A DNA stretch of 64,000 bases. Source: Bin16 sp965206315 (lineage in GTDB: Bacteria > Chloroflexota > Dehalococcoidia > Lucifugimonadales > Australimonadaceae). Made by a program: the position numbers and the translations under genes. The stretch's first letter is position 1, and each line of letters opens with the position of its first letter. The DNA is taken from NCBI GenBank assembly GCA_965206315.1, contig OZ242210.1, positions 1,736,001 through 1,800,000 of the forward strand, given 5' to 3'. Shown piece by piece: positions 48,582-57,426 of this stretch. The notes beneath the pieces were generated by a model, which saw nothing but the letters and a program-made list of their open reading frames with translations, made no database searches and had not been told where the DNA came from.

Positions 48582-49748
48582 TTATGCCCGGACGGCACCC
48601 CAGCGGTGGGTGGGCTGCTTCTGCCAGACGTCCTCGTCGATGTTCGTGTCGACGATGGGGTGGTCCGGGTCGCGGATGACGCCCATCGGGTCCTCGCCGC
48701 GTGCGACGCGCTCCATCTGCTCGAACATCGTGCGTCGCAGCAGGACGACACCCCGGTCCGAGTACGAGAGGTGCTCGACCGAGCGGTCGGTGACAGGGCC
48801 CTGCGTCTCCCAGGCCATGTGGTCCTGGGAGAGCACGGAGCGGCGGTCGTACCACGCGTGCGGGTGGCTCTTGTCCGCGGGCTCCTTGTACGGCTCGATG
48901 TACTCGACGGGCGGGTCCCACGTCGTCTCGTCGGGCTGGCCGTCCTCGTTGAGCCAGAAGTTGATGTGGACGTGCCATGTGTGGGTGTCGTCTATCGGCG
49001 TGCGGAACTGCGTGCTCGGCCCCTGCCGGAGGATGGACGGGAAGAGGACGGGGTGCTCGTCGACGACGCCGTTCACGTAGGTGCGCTTCTTCATCATGCC
49101 GTAGCTGGTGGTGTAGAATTCGAACGAGTCGACGTCGTCGGTGAAGCCGCGCGTCGTGTTGACCGGCTCGCGCTGGCCGCGTGCGTAGTACTCCTGGTGG
49201 AGGATCTGCAGGTGGGCCGGGTCCATGGAGTTCTCCATGGCCTGGAACCAGTTGCAGTCCAGCACGGGGTGGAGGTTGATCTTGCGACGTCCGTCCTCCC
49301 GGACGAGCGTGTCGAACGGGGTGAAGACGGGCGCGGGTTTCGGCCCCATGTACGCCCAGACGACGCCGAGGTAGACCTTGCAGTCGTAGGCGGGCTGCTT
49401 CACGGAGCGCATGATCGCCTCGTTCTTCTCAGGCGGGGTCTCGAGGATGTTGCCCTCCGTGTCGTACAGCCAGCCGTGGTAGGCGCAAGAGATGCCGCGC
49501 TCCTCGACGCGGCCGTAGACGAGCGACGCGCTGCGGTGCGCGCAATGGTCGGCGAGCAGCCCCCACCGCCCGGACTTGTCGCGGAAGATGACGAGGTCTT
49601 CGCCCAGGATGCGGACGGCCTTGGTGGGCCGCTCCTCGGTGACCTCTGAGGCGATGGCGATGGGGTGCCAGTAGCGGCGCAGCAGTTCGCCTGCAGGCGT
49701 GCCGGGGCCGACGCGCGTGAGTTTCTCGTTGTCCTCTCTCGTCAGCAT
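48582..49748 (-). CDS. Rieske non-heme iron oxygenase alpha subunit, copy 2
   Basis: A 388-residue oxygenase with Rieske ligands in DHCAHRSASLVYG and SCAYHGWLYD and an iron site in ENSMDPAHLQILHQE. It starts MLTREDNEKLTRVGPGTPAG, the same opening as its neighbours. Compared with copy 1 it is about 60 residues shorter, mainly at the C-terminus. HTWHVHINFWLNEDG marks the substrate-pocket region, different from the other copies, so it should act on a related but distinct substrate. It is the third gene of the operon. Confidence 0.92.
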   Translation of the reverse strand: MLTREDNEKLTRVGPGTPAGELLRRYWHPIAIASEVTEERPTKAVRILGEDLVIFRDKSGRWGLLADHCAHRSASLVYGRVEERGISCAYHGWLYDTEGNILETPPEKNEAIMRSVKQPAYDCKVYLGVVWAYMGPKPAPVFTPFDTLVREDGRRKINLHPVLDCNWFQAMENSMDPAHLQILHQEYYARGQREPVNTTRGFTDDVDSFEFYTTSYGMMKKRTYVNGVVDEHPVLFPSILRQGPSTQFRTPIDDTHTWHVHINFWLNEDGQPDETTWDPPVEYIEPYKEPADKSHPHAWYDRRSVLSQDHMAWETQGPVTDRSVEHLSYSDRGVVLLRRTMFEQMERVARGEDPMGVIRDPDHPIVDTNIDEDVWQKQPTHRWGAVRA

Positions 49749-49770
49749 GACGCTTCCTCCCTGCGTTCGA

Positions 49771-51138
49771 CTAGACGCTCTGTCCCACCATCTTGCGGCG
49801 CTCGATGGAGTCCTCACCGCCCTCGACGCCGCGCTGGTTCAGGATGGGGCTGTACTTGCTCGCCATGCCCTGGCGCCTGATGCCCTTCTCTCCCTCACCG
49901 CGCTCCTGGTACTGCTCGTTCCGGCGGGACTTGTGCTCCGTGTCCATGCCGAGGTAGACGTTGGACGCCGGGTCGCGGAACGTGTTGATGGGGTCGCCGC
50001 CGTCCTCGACGATGCGGATGTTCTCCTCCAGCATGCGGCGGAACATGATGATGCCCTTGTCCGAGCGTCCGAGCGACTCCTTGGTGCGGTCGGCTATCGC
50101 GCCCTGCGTGATCCACGCGGCAACGTCCTGCGCCGAGTTGGAGTCGAGGATCTCGAATCGGACGCGGCCGTCCTCGGCGAGTTGAATGAGCGGCGGGAAG
50201 AAGAGGGGCACGTCCTCGTCCCGCTGTTCGGGGTCGTCCGGCGACAGCTTCGGGTGGCACATCACCCACCAGTGTCCCGTGTGGGTGTCGTCCAGCGGGA
50301 CGCGTATCTGGAACGACGGGCCGACGCCGGCGTTGCCGCCGCCGCGCCTGCCGTCCCACGTGTCTATGGCGGTGCCGCTGCCGCCCTGGCGGAGGAAGTA
50401 GGGGAAGACGATGGGGTGGCCCTGCGCCCACTCGCCGTCGTCGTAGCTTCCGCCCTTGACGAGCCTGCGCTTGTAGATGCCGTACTGGAACTTGTCGAAG
50501 CCGATGCGCTCGTTCTCGTAGCGCTTGCGCACCTTGTCGCCCTCGCCGCGCATCTCCAGTATGTAGTTCGCCCACTCGCCGTGCAGCCACTCGGAGTGTA
50601 CCGGGTCGAGCGAGTTCTCCTGGCACTGCAGCCAGTTGCTCGGGAGCTCGGTGTAGCCGATGTCCCGCACGACGTTGTCGAGCGCGAAGACGTCCCAGCT
50701 GGGGAGGAGCGGCACGGGGGCCGGGCCGAGGTAGGCGAAGATGAGGCCCGCCTTCACCTGCAGGGGGTACGCCTTGATGCGCACCTTGTCCTTGAAGCGG
50801 TTGTCCGGCGCCTCGGTCTCCTCGTAGGGCTGTTCGAGGCAGCGGCCCGTCTCGTCGAACATCCAGCCGTGGTACGGGCAGCGGATGCCGTCGTCGGTCG
50901 GGATGCCGTAGACCATGCCCATGCGACGGTGCGGGCAGTAGTTGTCCACGAGGCCGAAGACGCCCTGCTTGCTCTTGTAGAGGATGAGGTCCTCGCCAAG
51001 GAGCCTGATGGGCTTGGTGGAGCGGTCGTTCATCATGGCGACGGCGGCGATGGGGTGCCAGTAGCGGCGCATCAGTTCGCCGGTGGGGGTACCGGGGCCT
51101 ACTCGGGTCAGGCGGTCGTTCTGCTCAGCAGTCAGCAT
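49771..51138 (-). CDS. Rieske non-heme iron oxygenase alpha subunit, copy 3
   Basis: A 455-residue oxygenase with DNYCPHRRMGMVYG and RCPYHGWMFD as Rieske ligands and ENSLDPVHSEWLHGE as the iron site, with Val in place of Ala in the usual DPAH. It starts MLTAEQNDRLTRVGPGTPTG. The C-terminal ~70 residues (HKSRRNEQYQERGEGEKGIR, with ERRKMVGQSV at the end) are polar and specific to this copy. It is the first oxygenase of the operon, 29 bp after the amidohydrolase gene. Confidence 0.92.
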   Translation of the reverse strand: MLTAEQNDRLTRVGPGTPTGELMRRYWHPIAAVAMMNDRSTKPIRLLGEDLILYKSKQGVFGLVDNYCPHRRMGMVYGIPTDDGIRCPYHGWMFDETGRCLEQPYEETEAPDNRFKDKVRIKAYPLQVKAGLIFAYLGPAPVPLLPSWDVFALDNVVRDIGYTELPSNWLQCQENSLDPVHSEWLHGEWANYILEMRGEGDKVRKRYENERIGFDKFQYGIYKRRLVKGGSYDDGEWAQGHPIVFPYFLRQGGSGTAIDTWDGRRGGGNAGVGPSFQIRVPLDDTHTGHWWVMCHPKLSPDDPEQRDEDVPLFFPPLIQLAEDGRVRFEILDSNSAQDVAAWITQGAIADRTKESLGRSDKGIIMFRRMLEENIRIVEDGGDPINTFRDPASNVYLGMDTEHKSRRNEQYQERGEGEKGIRRQGMASKYSPILNQRGVEGGEDSIERRKMVGQSV

Positions 51139-51167
51139 CAGCTTTCCTCCCAGACTGTGTTTCTTGC

Positions 51168-52262
51168 TTATCCGGCGGCCCCGGCGAGCACCGGGGAATC
51201 GACGGTGATGCCGTAGAAGTCGAGGGCGTTCTGCCCCATGATGTCGTCGACGACACCCGGCGCGAGGCCGCCTTCCTCCTTGATGATGCGCATCGCCTCG
51301 ATCTCGCTCGACTGGTCCTGGTGGCCGTAGTCGGTGCCGATGAGGATGTGGCGGTGGTTCACGTACTTCAGCACGTCGACGAGGTTGTCGTCGGTCTGGG
51401 CGGTGACCCAGATGTGGTACGCGCCCAGCACGTCCTCCTCCAGCTCGCGGCCCCGCGTCTCCAACCTGCGGCGCAGGTCGTGGATGGCGTAGGGGAGCCA
51501 CTGGCTGCTCGCCTCGATGTAGCCCCAGCGCAGGTCCGGGAACTTCTTCGGGGTGCCCGTGGTGATGAGCTGGTGGAAGCTGGCGACGGACATGAGGCGC
51601 AGGCCGCCGAACGTGCCGCCGATGCCGTCCTTGGCCATGAGGTTGCGGATGTAGGCGTTGGAGTTGCCGATGTGGATGGCGATGGGCTGGTTCAGCCGTG
51701 CGGCCTCTTCATACAGCGGGTAGAAGTACTCGTCTATGAGCAGCCGCTCGTCCTCGATAGTGCGCATCGTGACGCCGCATGCGCCGTGCTCGGCCGACCA
51801 CCGCAACTGGTCCAGCGCCTCGTCCATCGTGGCGAGCGGGAGGATGGACGTCCAGCGGAGGCGTCCCTTGCTCTGCTCCCAGATGTCGGCGAGCCAGCGG
51901 TTGTAGCTCTTGGAGAGCGCGACCTCGGTGTCGGGGTTCTCGCACATGCGCCCGATGTACATGGTGGGGTAGAGCACCTGCACGTCTATGCCGAGCTCGT
52001 CCATGTGGGCGACGCGTCCGGGGATGTCCTCCATGTAGCGCTTGGCGTCGTCCGTCACCATGTTGCGCTTCACCTTGTCGGAGAGCCCGAACGCGGCGAC
52101 AGGGCCACGCGCGCGACCGCGTATCTCGCCGTCTATCTTCCAGAACTTCCCGCCGCTGCCGTCGTCCACCACCTGCGGACGGTACTTCTCGTCCCCGGGG
52201 TCCATGTAGTCCCAGGTCTGCTCCGTCTCAACGACATGCGCGTCAGAGTCGATAACCGGCAT
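51168..52262 (-). CDS. Amidohydrolase-2 family hydrolase/decarboxylase
   Basis: A 364-residue metal-dependent TIM-barrel enzyme of the ACMSD-like amidohydrolase group. The first metal motif is the reduced VIDSDAHVVE (DxH), the barrel His is in QPIAIHIGNSNAY, and the last Asp in HILIGTDYGHQDQ. IDVQVLYPTMYIGRMCENPD and SYNRWLADIWEQ are typical of bacterial members that act on aromatic acids or their ring-opened products. It leads the operon with three Rieske oxygenases, which fits a role after ring hydroxylation. ATG 52262 has AAGGAGGACTGCC before it. Confidence 0.88.
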   Translation of the reverse strand: MPVIDSDAHVVETEQTWDYMDPGDEKYRPQVVDDGSGGKFWKIDGEIRGRARGPVAAFGLSDKVKRNMVTDDAKRYMEDIPGRVAHMDELGIDVQVLYPTMYIGRMCENPDTEVALSKSYNRWLADIWEQSKGRLRWTSILPLATMDEALDQLRWSAEHGACGVTMRTIEDERLLIDEYFYPLYEEAARLNQPIAIHIGNSNAYIRNLMAKDGIGGTFGGLRLMSVASFHQLITTGTPKKFPDLRWGYIEASSQWLPYAIHDLRRRLETRGRELEEDVLGAYHIWVTAQTDDNLVDVLKYVNHRHILIGTDYGHQDQSSEIEAMRIIKEEGGLAPGVVDDIMGQNALDFYGITVDSPVLAGAAG

Positions 52263-52428
52263 GGCAGTCCTCCTTGCCGTTCCTGTTCCGGCACCCGCTC
52301 TGGAGCGGATATGCATACTTCGACAAGTGGGAAAGTAGCACCGCAGGGACTGAGTGTCAAAGGCAATGACCGGATTCCGGCGGAGCCTGCGGCTACAATG
52401 CGCGCATCAGTGGTCCAGGAGGCTGACC

Positions 52429-53016
52429 ATGCTCGAACTGCCCGCACGGGAGACGCTTGCGTACGTCTGCCACGACATGCAGAACGACTACCTGAAGCAG
52501 GGAGGACGGACGCCCGAGGCGGGGCGCAACCCCCGCACACCGCAGCTCATCGAGAACCACGTCCGCCTGCTGTCGGCGGCGCGGGCCGCCGGACTGCCGG
52601 TCTTCTTCACCGGCCACTTCCTGCGCGAGGACTACCTGGACGCGGCTCGGCACGGGCGCGCCCGCTCGCTCGGCTCGCTGCGCGACGGCACGTGGGGCGC
52701 GGAGGTCATCGACGAGCTCGCGCCGCTGCCGGGCGAGTTCCTCATCCGCAAGGGCGGCGGGATGAGCGCGTTCACGGGCACGGCGCTGGAGAAGTGGCTG
52801 CGACGCCTCGGCGTCTCGACGCTCATCGTGGCGGGCATCGCCACGCAGGCGGGAGTGGAGAGCACGGTGCGGGACGCCCGTGAGCGGGACTTCGACAGCA
52901 TCGTCGTCGGCGACGCGTGCGACGGGCGCACCGAGAACCACGAGGCGTCGCTGCTGAACATGGGCACGTTCGCGCAGGTCGTATCGACGGAGGAGGTCGT
53001 CGCGGCGCTCGGTTGA
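52429..53016 (+). CDS. Isochorismatase-fold hydrolase with Gly instead of the catalytic Cys
   Basis: A 195-residue protein with the isochorismatase-like fold: YVCHDMQNDYL holds the catalytic Asp, FLIRKGGGMSAFTGT the Lys, and LIVAGIATQAGVESTVRDAR the nucleophile region. In Cys hydrolases this last part reads like TNxCVxST; here Gly-Val stands where Cys-Val is expected. True isochorismatases such as PhzD also lack that Cys, so vinyl-ether hydrolysis is possible and Cys-type amidase activity is not. It is divergent from the amidohydrolase gene, with TACAAT upstream at about 52394, and ends 4 bp from a convergent gene. Confidence 0.83.
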   Translation: MLELPARETLAYVCHDMQNDYLKQGGRTPEAGRNPRTPQLIENHVRLLSAARAAGLPVFFTGHFLREDYLDAARHGRARSLGSLRDGTWGAEVIDELAPLPGEFLIRKGGGMSAFTGTALEKWLRRLGVSTLIVAGIATQAGVESTVRDARERDFDSIVVGDACDGRTENHEASLLNMGTFAQVVSTEEVVAALG

Positions 53017-53020
53017 GCGG

Positions 53021-54421
53021 TCACTCTTCGAGGCGCTGAAACCCGTCGAGCGCCGCCGCCACGTAGGCTTCCGCGAGCGTCGGGAAGCTGGTGACAGACT
53101 CCACGAAGTAGTCGAGCCTTCCGCCGTGGGCGATGACCGCCTGTCCTATCTGGACTAACTCGGCGGCGCCCTCGCCCGCGATATGGACGCCGAGCAGTTC
53201 CCGCGTGTCGATGTGGAACAGCAGCTTCAGGATGCCGGACTCGTCGCCCTCGATGACGCTCTTCGCGATCTCCCGGTACTGGGCCTTGCCCACCTCGTAG
53301 GGGATGCCCTCATCCGTCAGCTGGGACTCCGTCTTGCCGACCATCGCGACCTCCGGGGTCGTCTTGACCGCGTAGGGGAAGAGGCCGGGGACGCTGTTGG
53401 TGGGGATGTCGAACGCATGGCACGCGGCCAGCCGTCCCTGCATCTGTGAGGTCGACACGAGGTCGGGGAAGCCGATGACGCCCCCTACCGCGTAGATGCC
53501 CTCCACGCTCGTCTGGTAGTTGTCGTCGACGCTGATGCGCCCTCTCTCATCCGTTCCCAGTCCCGCAGCTTCCAGGTTAAGCCCCTCCGTCGCGCCGGTG
53601 CGCCCCACGCAGTACATCACCGCGTCGCTCATGATCTGCTTGCCGCTCCTCAGCAGCACGCGCACGTGGTTGCCTCGTTCGCCGGGGAGGTACTCGATGT
53701 CGAAGACGTCCTCGTTCAGTCGGAACGTCACCCCGTTCTCGCGCAGGTGGTAGACGAGCGCGTCCACGATCTCGTCGTCCGCGAATGGCAGCAGCCGCGG
53801 GCTCCTGTCGACGAGCGTCACCCGCACGCCAAGGGCCGCGAACGTGCTGGCGTACTCCAACCCGATCGCGCCGCCGCCCACCACGGTCAGGATGCGCGGC
53901 AGGTCCGGCAGGTCCATGACGTCGTCGCTGAGGAAGATGAGCCTCCCGTCCGTGTGGATGGTCGGGGGCTGGGTCGAGTGCGAGCCGACGGCGATGATCA
54001 CCTTGTCCGTGGTGATGGTGGTGTTGGGGTCATCCTCGGTGGCCATGTTGATGGTGTGGCGGTCGATGAAGGACGCCTGCGCGTGGAACATGTCCGTCCG
54101 GTTCCGGGCGAGCTGGCTGCGGAGCATCTCCGCCTGCTGGTGCATCACGTGGTTGGTGCTGACCATGAGGTCGCTCATCGTGATGTTCTGCTTGACGGTG
54201 TACGACTCGCCGTAGAGGGTGCGCTCGCGGAAGCCGCTCAGGTGCAGCGCGGCCTCGCGCAGCGCCTTGCTCGCGGTGCCGGTGGTGACGTTGAGGCCGC
54301 CGATGTGCGGCAGGCGCTCGACGACGGCCACCCGTTTCCCGATCTTCGCGGCCTGGAGCGCGGCTCTGTGGCCGGCCGGGCCTGACCCGATGACCACCAT
54401 GTCGTAGTCGTAGCCGCTCAT
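53021..54421 (-). CDS. Soluble pyridine nucleotide transhydrogenase-like flavoprotein
   Basis: A 466-residue flavoprotein of the dihydrolipoyl dehydrogenase fold: MVVIGSGPAGHRAALQAAKI (FAD), VVGGGAIGLEYASTFAALGV (NAD(P)), and the C-terminal dimer domain KLLFHIDTRELLGVHIAGEG. In place of the redox CxxxxC it has GGLNVTTGTASKALREA, with neither Cys, as expected for SthA/UdhA transhydrogenases, although these usually keep the first Cys. Electron transfer from NADPH to NAD would balance the many oxidoreductases of this genome. Downstream of the MFS gene by 68 bp. Confidence 0.85.
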   Translation of the reverse strand: MSGYDYDMVVIGSGPAGHRAALQAAKIGKRVAVVERLPHIGGLNVTTGTASKALREAALHLSGFRERTLYGESYTVKQNITMSDLMVSTNHVMHQQAEMLRSQLARNRTDMFHAQASFIDRHTINMATEDDPNTTITTDKVIIAVGSHSTQPPTIHTDGRLIFLSDDVMDLPDLPRILTVVGGGAIGLEYASTFAALGVRVTLVDRSPRLLPFADDEIVDALVYHLRENGVTFRLNEDVFDIEYLPGERGNHVRVLLRSGKQIMSDAVMYCVGRTGATEGLNLEAAGLGTDERGRISVDDNYQTSVEGIYAVGGVIGFPDLVSTSQMQGRLAACHAFDIPTNSVPGLFPYAVKTTPEVAMVGKTESQLTDEGIPYEVGKAQYREIAKSVIEGDESGILKLLFHIDTRELLGVHIAGEGAAELVQIGQAVIAHGGRLDYFVESVTSFPTLAEAYVAAALDGFQRLEE

Positions 54422-54489
54422 AGCGGTGTTCTCCCTCCGGGCGCCAACGGCGGGGACCATAGCAATCCTGTATCAGCGCGGGGGTCGCG

Positions 54490-55716
54490 TCAAGGTCGCT
54501 CGCCGAAGGTCCGCTCCGCGCCGGGGACGAACCAGCGATAGAGCAGCGGGAAGAGTATGCCCGCGGCGACGAACAAGGCTCCGGCGATCAAGAAGCCCGC
54601 TTCGAGCCCGAACGCTCCCGCCAGCGCGCCGAACCCTATCGGCACGAGGACCTGCGCGGTGCCCCAGTAGAGCCCCACGTAGGCCATCGCCATCCCGCGC
54701 TGGTCCGGCGAGCTGTGGTCCGCTGCCGCGATGGGGTAGAGGATGCCGAGGGCGGACCGGAAGAGCCCGTAGAGCAGCATGAGCGGCACGAGCGTCACGT
54801 ACGTTCCCGCCCCGACCGACATCCCGAGCATCGTGAGGCCGACCATGACGAGGGCGATGATGTACGTCCAGCGCCGCCCCAGCCGCTCGAGAACGAGACC
54901 GAACACGATGCCGAGCGCAACGCTTCCGCCGACGCTGACGGCCTGCATGCCGCCGTTCACCGGCTCGCTGTACCCGAGTTCACGGAGGTACGGGATGAAG
55001 AGGACGCTGGACATGATGATGGACGTGGAGGCGGCGAATGCGGCGAAGCCTCCGAGCCCCATGCCGCGGTGGCTCGCGATGCCCCGCAGCTGTCCGAGCG
55101 GAGCACGGAAACCGCGTCTCGTGGAACGCATCGCGAGCGGCGGCAGCGCGAGGCTGCCGAGGAACCCGGCGAGCGCGACTGCCCCGGTGATGCCGAACGC
55201 GGCGCCGTAGCCCAGTGCGGCGACCAGCACCCCGCTGAGGAACGCGCCGATGAGCCCGCCCGCGTTGCCGGCGCCGTTGACGCGGCCGTAGATCTCGCCG
55301 GAGCGCTCCGGGTTGATGCGGCTCGCGTACGACTGCGTCGCCGTCCAGTACGTCGCCCGCGAGTAGCCGACGAACGACTGCCCGAGGATGAGCATCCAGA
55401 AGTAACCGGAGGCGATGAAGAAGACCATGCCGGAGACCATCGTGACGAAGCTGGCCCAGAGCACCCATCGCTCACCGAACTGGTCGGCTATGGCGCCGGC
55501 GAACAGGCGGAGCATGAGGCCGAACACGGCCTGCGACGCCACGATGACGCCGAGCGTCGTGAGGTCGTAGCCGAGGTGCAGCGCGTAGAGCGGCACGAGC
55601 ACCTGGATGAGGCCGAGGGTGATCTGGTACGAGAACGCCGCCCCGTATATCAGCAGGATGGCGCGGGACTCGGTGCGCTGGTCCAGCTGCGCTTGCCCCG
55701 GCGCCTGCGCGCTCAT
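54490..55716 (-). CDS. MFS transporter
   Basis: A 408-residue protein of the major facilitator type with twelve predicted helices. The loop 2-3 motif appears as GAIADQFGERWVLWASFVTM, and its second-half counterpart as LERLGRRWTYIIALVMVGL. Met-rich helices and SFVGYSRATYWTATQSYASR suggest a drug/metabolite exporter-like subfamily. The ATG at 55716 overlaps the FAD oxidase gene stop (ATGA), so it is translationally coupled to that gene and may carry its substrate or product. Confidence 0.87.
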   Translation of the reverse strand: MSAQAPGQAQLDQRTESRAILLIYGAAFSYQITLGLIQVLVPLYALHLGYDLTTLGVIVASQAVFGLMLRLFAGAIADQFGERWVLWASFVTMVSGMVFFIASGYFWMLILGQSFVGYSRATYWTATQSYASRINPERSGEIYGRVNGAGNAGGLIGAFLSGVLVAALGYGAAFGITGAVALAGFLGSLALPPLAMRSTRRGFRAPLGQLRGIASHRGMGLGGFAAFAASTSIIMSSVLFIPYLRELGYSEPVNGGMQAVSVGGSVALGIVFGLVLERLGRRWTYIIALVMVGLTMLGMSVGAGTYVTLVPLMLLYGLFRSALGILYPIAAADHSSPDQRGMAMAYVGLYWGTAQVLVPIGFGALAGAFGLEAGFLIAGALFVAAGILFPLLYRWFVPGAERTFGERP

Positions 55717-56855
55717 GCGGAGAAGCGGCCGGGCGCGTAGGGCGCGAGGTCGAGCGCCGCCGCGCCTCCTGCGACGAGGTCCGCCGTCGCCCTGGCCATC
55801 CCCGGCCCCAGCATGATGCCCTGCCGGCCGCCGCCGGTGACGACGTACGCGCCGTCCGTTCCGGGGACCTCGCCGAGCATCACCACGCCGTCCGGGGTGA
55901 CCGGGCGCAGGCAGGCCGTCTGCAGCACCAACTCCGCGTCCTCCAGCGACGGCAGCATCCGCAGCGTGGACTCGATGATGGCGTCGCGCGCTTCCGTCGT
56001 GCGGGACTCGTCGAAGCCGGCGTGCTCCTCGGTCGTGCCGCACCAGACGAGACCGTCGGCCGGCTTGGTCATGGCGTAGTTCCCGAGATGGCCGACGCTG
56101 ATCGCGTACGGAGCGCCCGGCGCCTGCAACCGGATGATCTGTCCCTTGAGCGGCGCCACGGGCAGCGGCACGCCGAACCAGTCTGACGCCTGCGCCGTCC
56201 ACGGCCCCATCGCGACGACGACCGTGTCGCAGGCGATGCGTTCCACGCTCCCCGCGCCGGTCGCGATGCTGACGCCCTCGACGCGCGCGCCGTTCACGTG
56301 GACGGCAGTGACCTCGCCGCTGCGGAGCGTCACGCCGCGCTGCTCGGCGGCCTGCCCCAGCGCCAGCGTCAGGCGGTACGGCTCGACGTCCGACGAGCCC
56401 TCGACGTGGAGCGCGCCGACAGTCTCCGGCGAGATGCGCGGCTCGAGCGCGCGGGCCTCGTCCGGCGCGAGCCACCGCACCGCGTAGCCCGGCAGCGCCT
56501 GCTGCCAGTCGAAGTGCCGCGTGAGCGCGGCGGCCTCGTCGTCGTTGAGGGCGATCCGCAGCAGGGGGCGCGGCTGGTACTGGATGTCGACGTTCGTCTC
56601 GGCGGTGAGTTCACCGGCGAGCGCGGGGTAGAGCGACATGCTGTACTCGATGAGCGGGGTGTTGACGTGCGGGCCGTTCGTGACGCCGCCGGAGAGTCCG
56701 CCGTAGGCGAACCCGGAGGCGTGGCTCGCGATGCCGTCGCGCTCGATGATCGTGCTGCGGACACCCATCGCCGCGAGGTAGTACGCGGTGCCGATGCCCG
56801 CGATGCCCCCGCCGATGATGACGACGTCCCGCTCTCCCGAAGTGGTCATGCGCAT
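55713..56855 (-). CDS. FAD-dependent oxidoreductase (DAO/glycine oxidase-like)
   Basis: A 380-residue flavoenzyme. The dinucleotide fold is DVVIIGGGIAGIGTAYYLAA with GxGxxG, then STIIERDGIASHASGFAYGG. The middle EPRISPETVGALHVEGSSDV and the end TACLRPVTPDGVVMLGEVPG, GGRQGIMLGPGMARATADLV are standard for D-amino-acid or sarcosine oxidases. It oxidises an amine with oxygen as acceptor; the substrate is unknown. Its start overlaps the MOSC gene stop (TAATG) and its stop overlaps the MFS start. Confidence 0.9.
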   Translation of the reverse strand: MRMTTSGERDVVIIGGGIAGIGTAYYLAAMGVRSTIIERDGIASHASGFAYGGLSGGVTNGPHVNTPLIEYSMSLYPALAGELTAETNVDIQYQPRPLLRIALNDDEAAALTRHFDWQQALPGYAVRWLAPDEARALEPRISPETVGALHVEGSSDVEPYRLTLALGQAAEQRGVTLRSGEVTAVHVNGARVEGVSIATGAGSVERIACDTVVVAMGPWTAQASDWFGVPLPVAPLKGQIIRLQAPGAPYAISVGHLGNYAMTKPADGLVWCGTTEEHAGFDESRTTEARDAIIESTLRMLPSLEDAELVLQTACLRPVTPDGVVMLGEVPGTDGAYVVTGGGRQGIMLGPGMARATADLVAGGAAALDLAPYAPGRFSA

Positions 56856-57424
56856 TACGCCGTGCCGAGCCTGCGCACGGCGTCTCCCACCCGTACGATG
56901 CCCGACTGCACGACCTTCGCGTTGATGCCACGGAGGCAGAGCTCCTGTCCCACCGGCGAAACGACGAGCCGCAGCGCGTCCGCGCCGAACCGCCCGCTGA
57001 ACTTCGCACAGCCGTTGTGGGGCTTGGCCGAGACCTCCAGCACCGCCGTCCCGATGGCCAGCCGCGTGCCGGGCGGAAGGTTCGTCCTGCCGATGTCCAT
57101 GTCGACGAAGAGCTGGTCGCCCGCCAGATGCCAGCGCTCCCTGCTGCCCGCCACGAGGTCGGCGGCGCGGGAATTCATGAGTGTCACCTGCAACTCGGGG
57201 TCGGCGGAGCCGTCCGGCGTGCCGGTGCTGCCGCGGGTGCTCCAGTTGTCGCCCACCAACCCGACGGCCACGTCGAGCGTACCCTCGTCCACCAGCACGC
57301 GTTCGCCCCGTTCCGGGCGCTGTACGACGAGCCGTAAGACGCCTTCGTCCTTCGGCGAGCGACGAACCTCATCGAGTCCCGCTTCCAACTGCGCCGTCGT
57401 CCGGTGTTGCGCTGTCGTTGCCAC
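56855..57424 (-). CDS. MOSC-domain protein
   Basis: A 189-residue protein with a C-terminal MOSC (molybdenum cofactor sulfurase C-terminal) domain. GDQLFVDMDIGRTNLPPGTR, then LEVSAKPHNGCAKFSGRFGA with the conserved Cys-x-Lys-Phe, and CLRGINAKVVQSGIVRVGD match. MOSC proteins carry activated sulfur or transfer it to molybdenum cofactors or other metals. GTG 57424, two bases after the methyltransferase stop, is the likely start. The flavoprotein neighbour may be its partner; this is inference. Confidence 0.85.
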   Translation of the reverse strand: MATTAQHRTTAQLEAGLDEVRRSPKDEGVLRLVVQRPERGERVLVDEGTLDVAVGLVGDNWSTRGSTGTPDGSADPELQVTLMNSRAADLVAGSRERWHLAGDQLFVDMDIGRTNLPPGTRLAIGTAVLEVSAKPHNGCAKFSGRFGADALRLVVSPVGQELCLRGINAKVVQSGIVRVGDAVRRLGTA

Positions 57425-57426
57425 TC

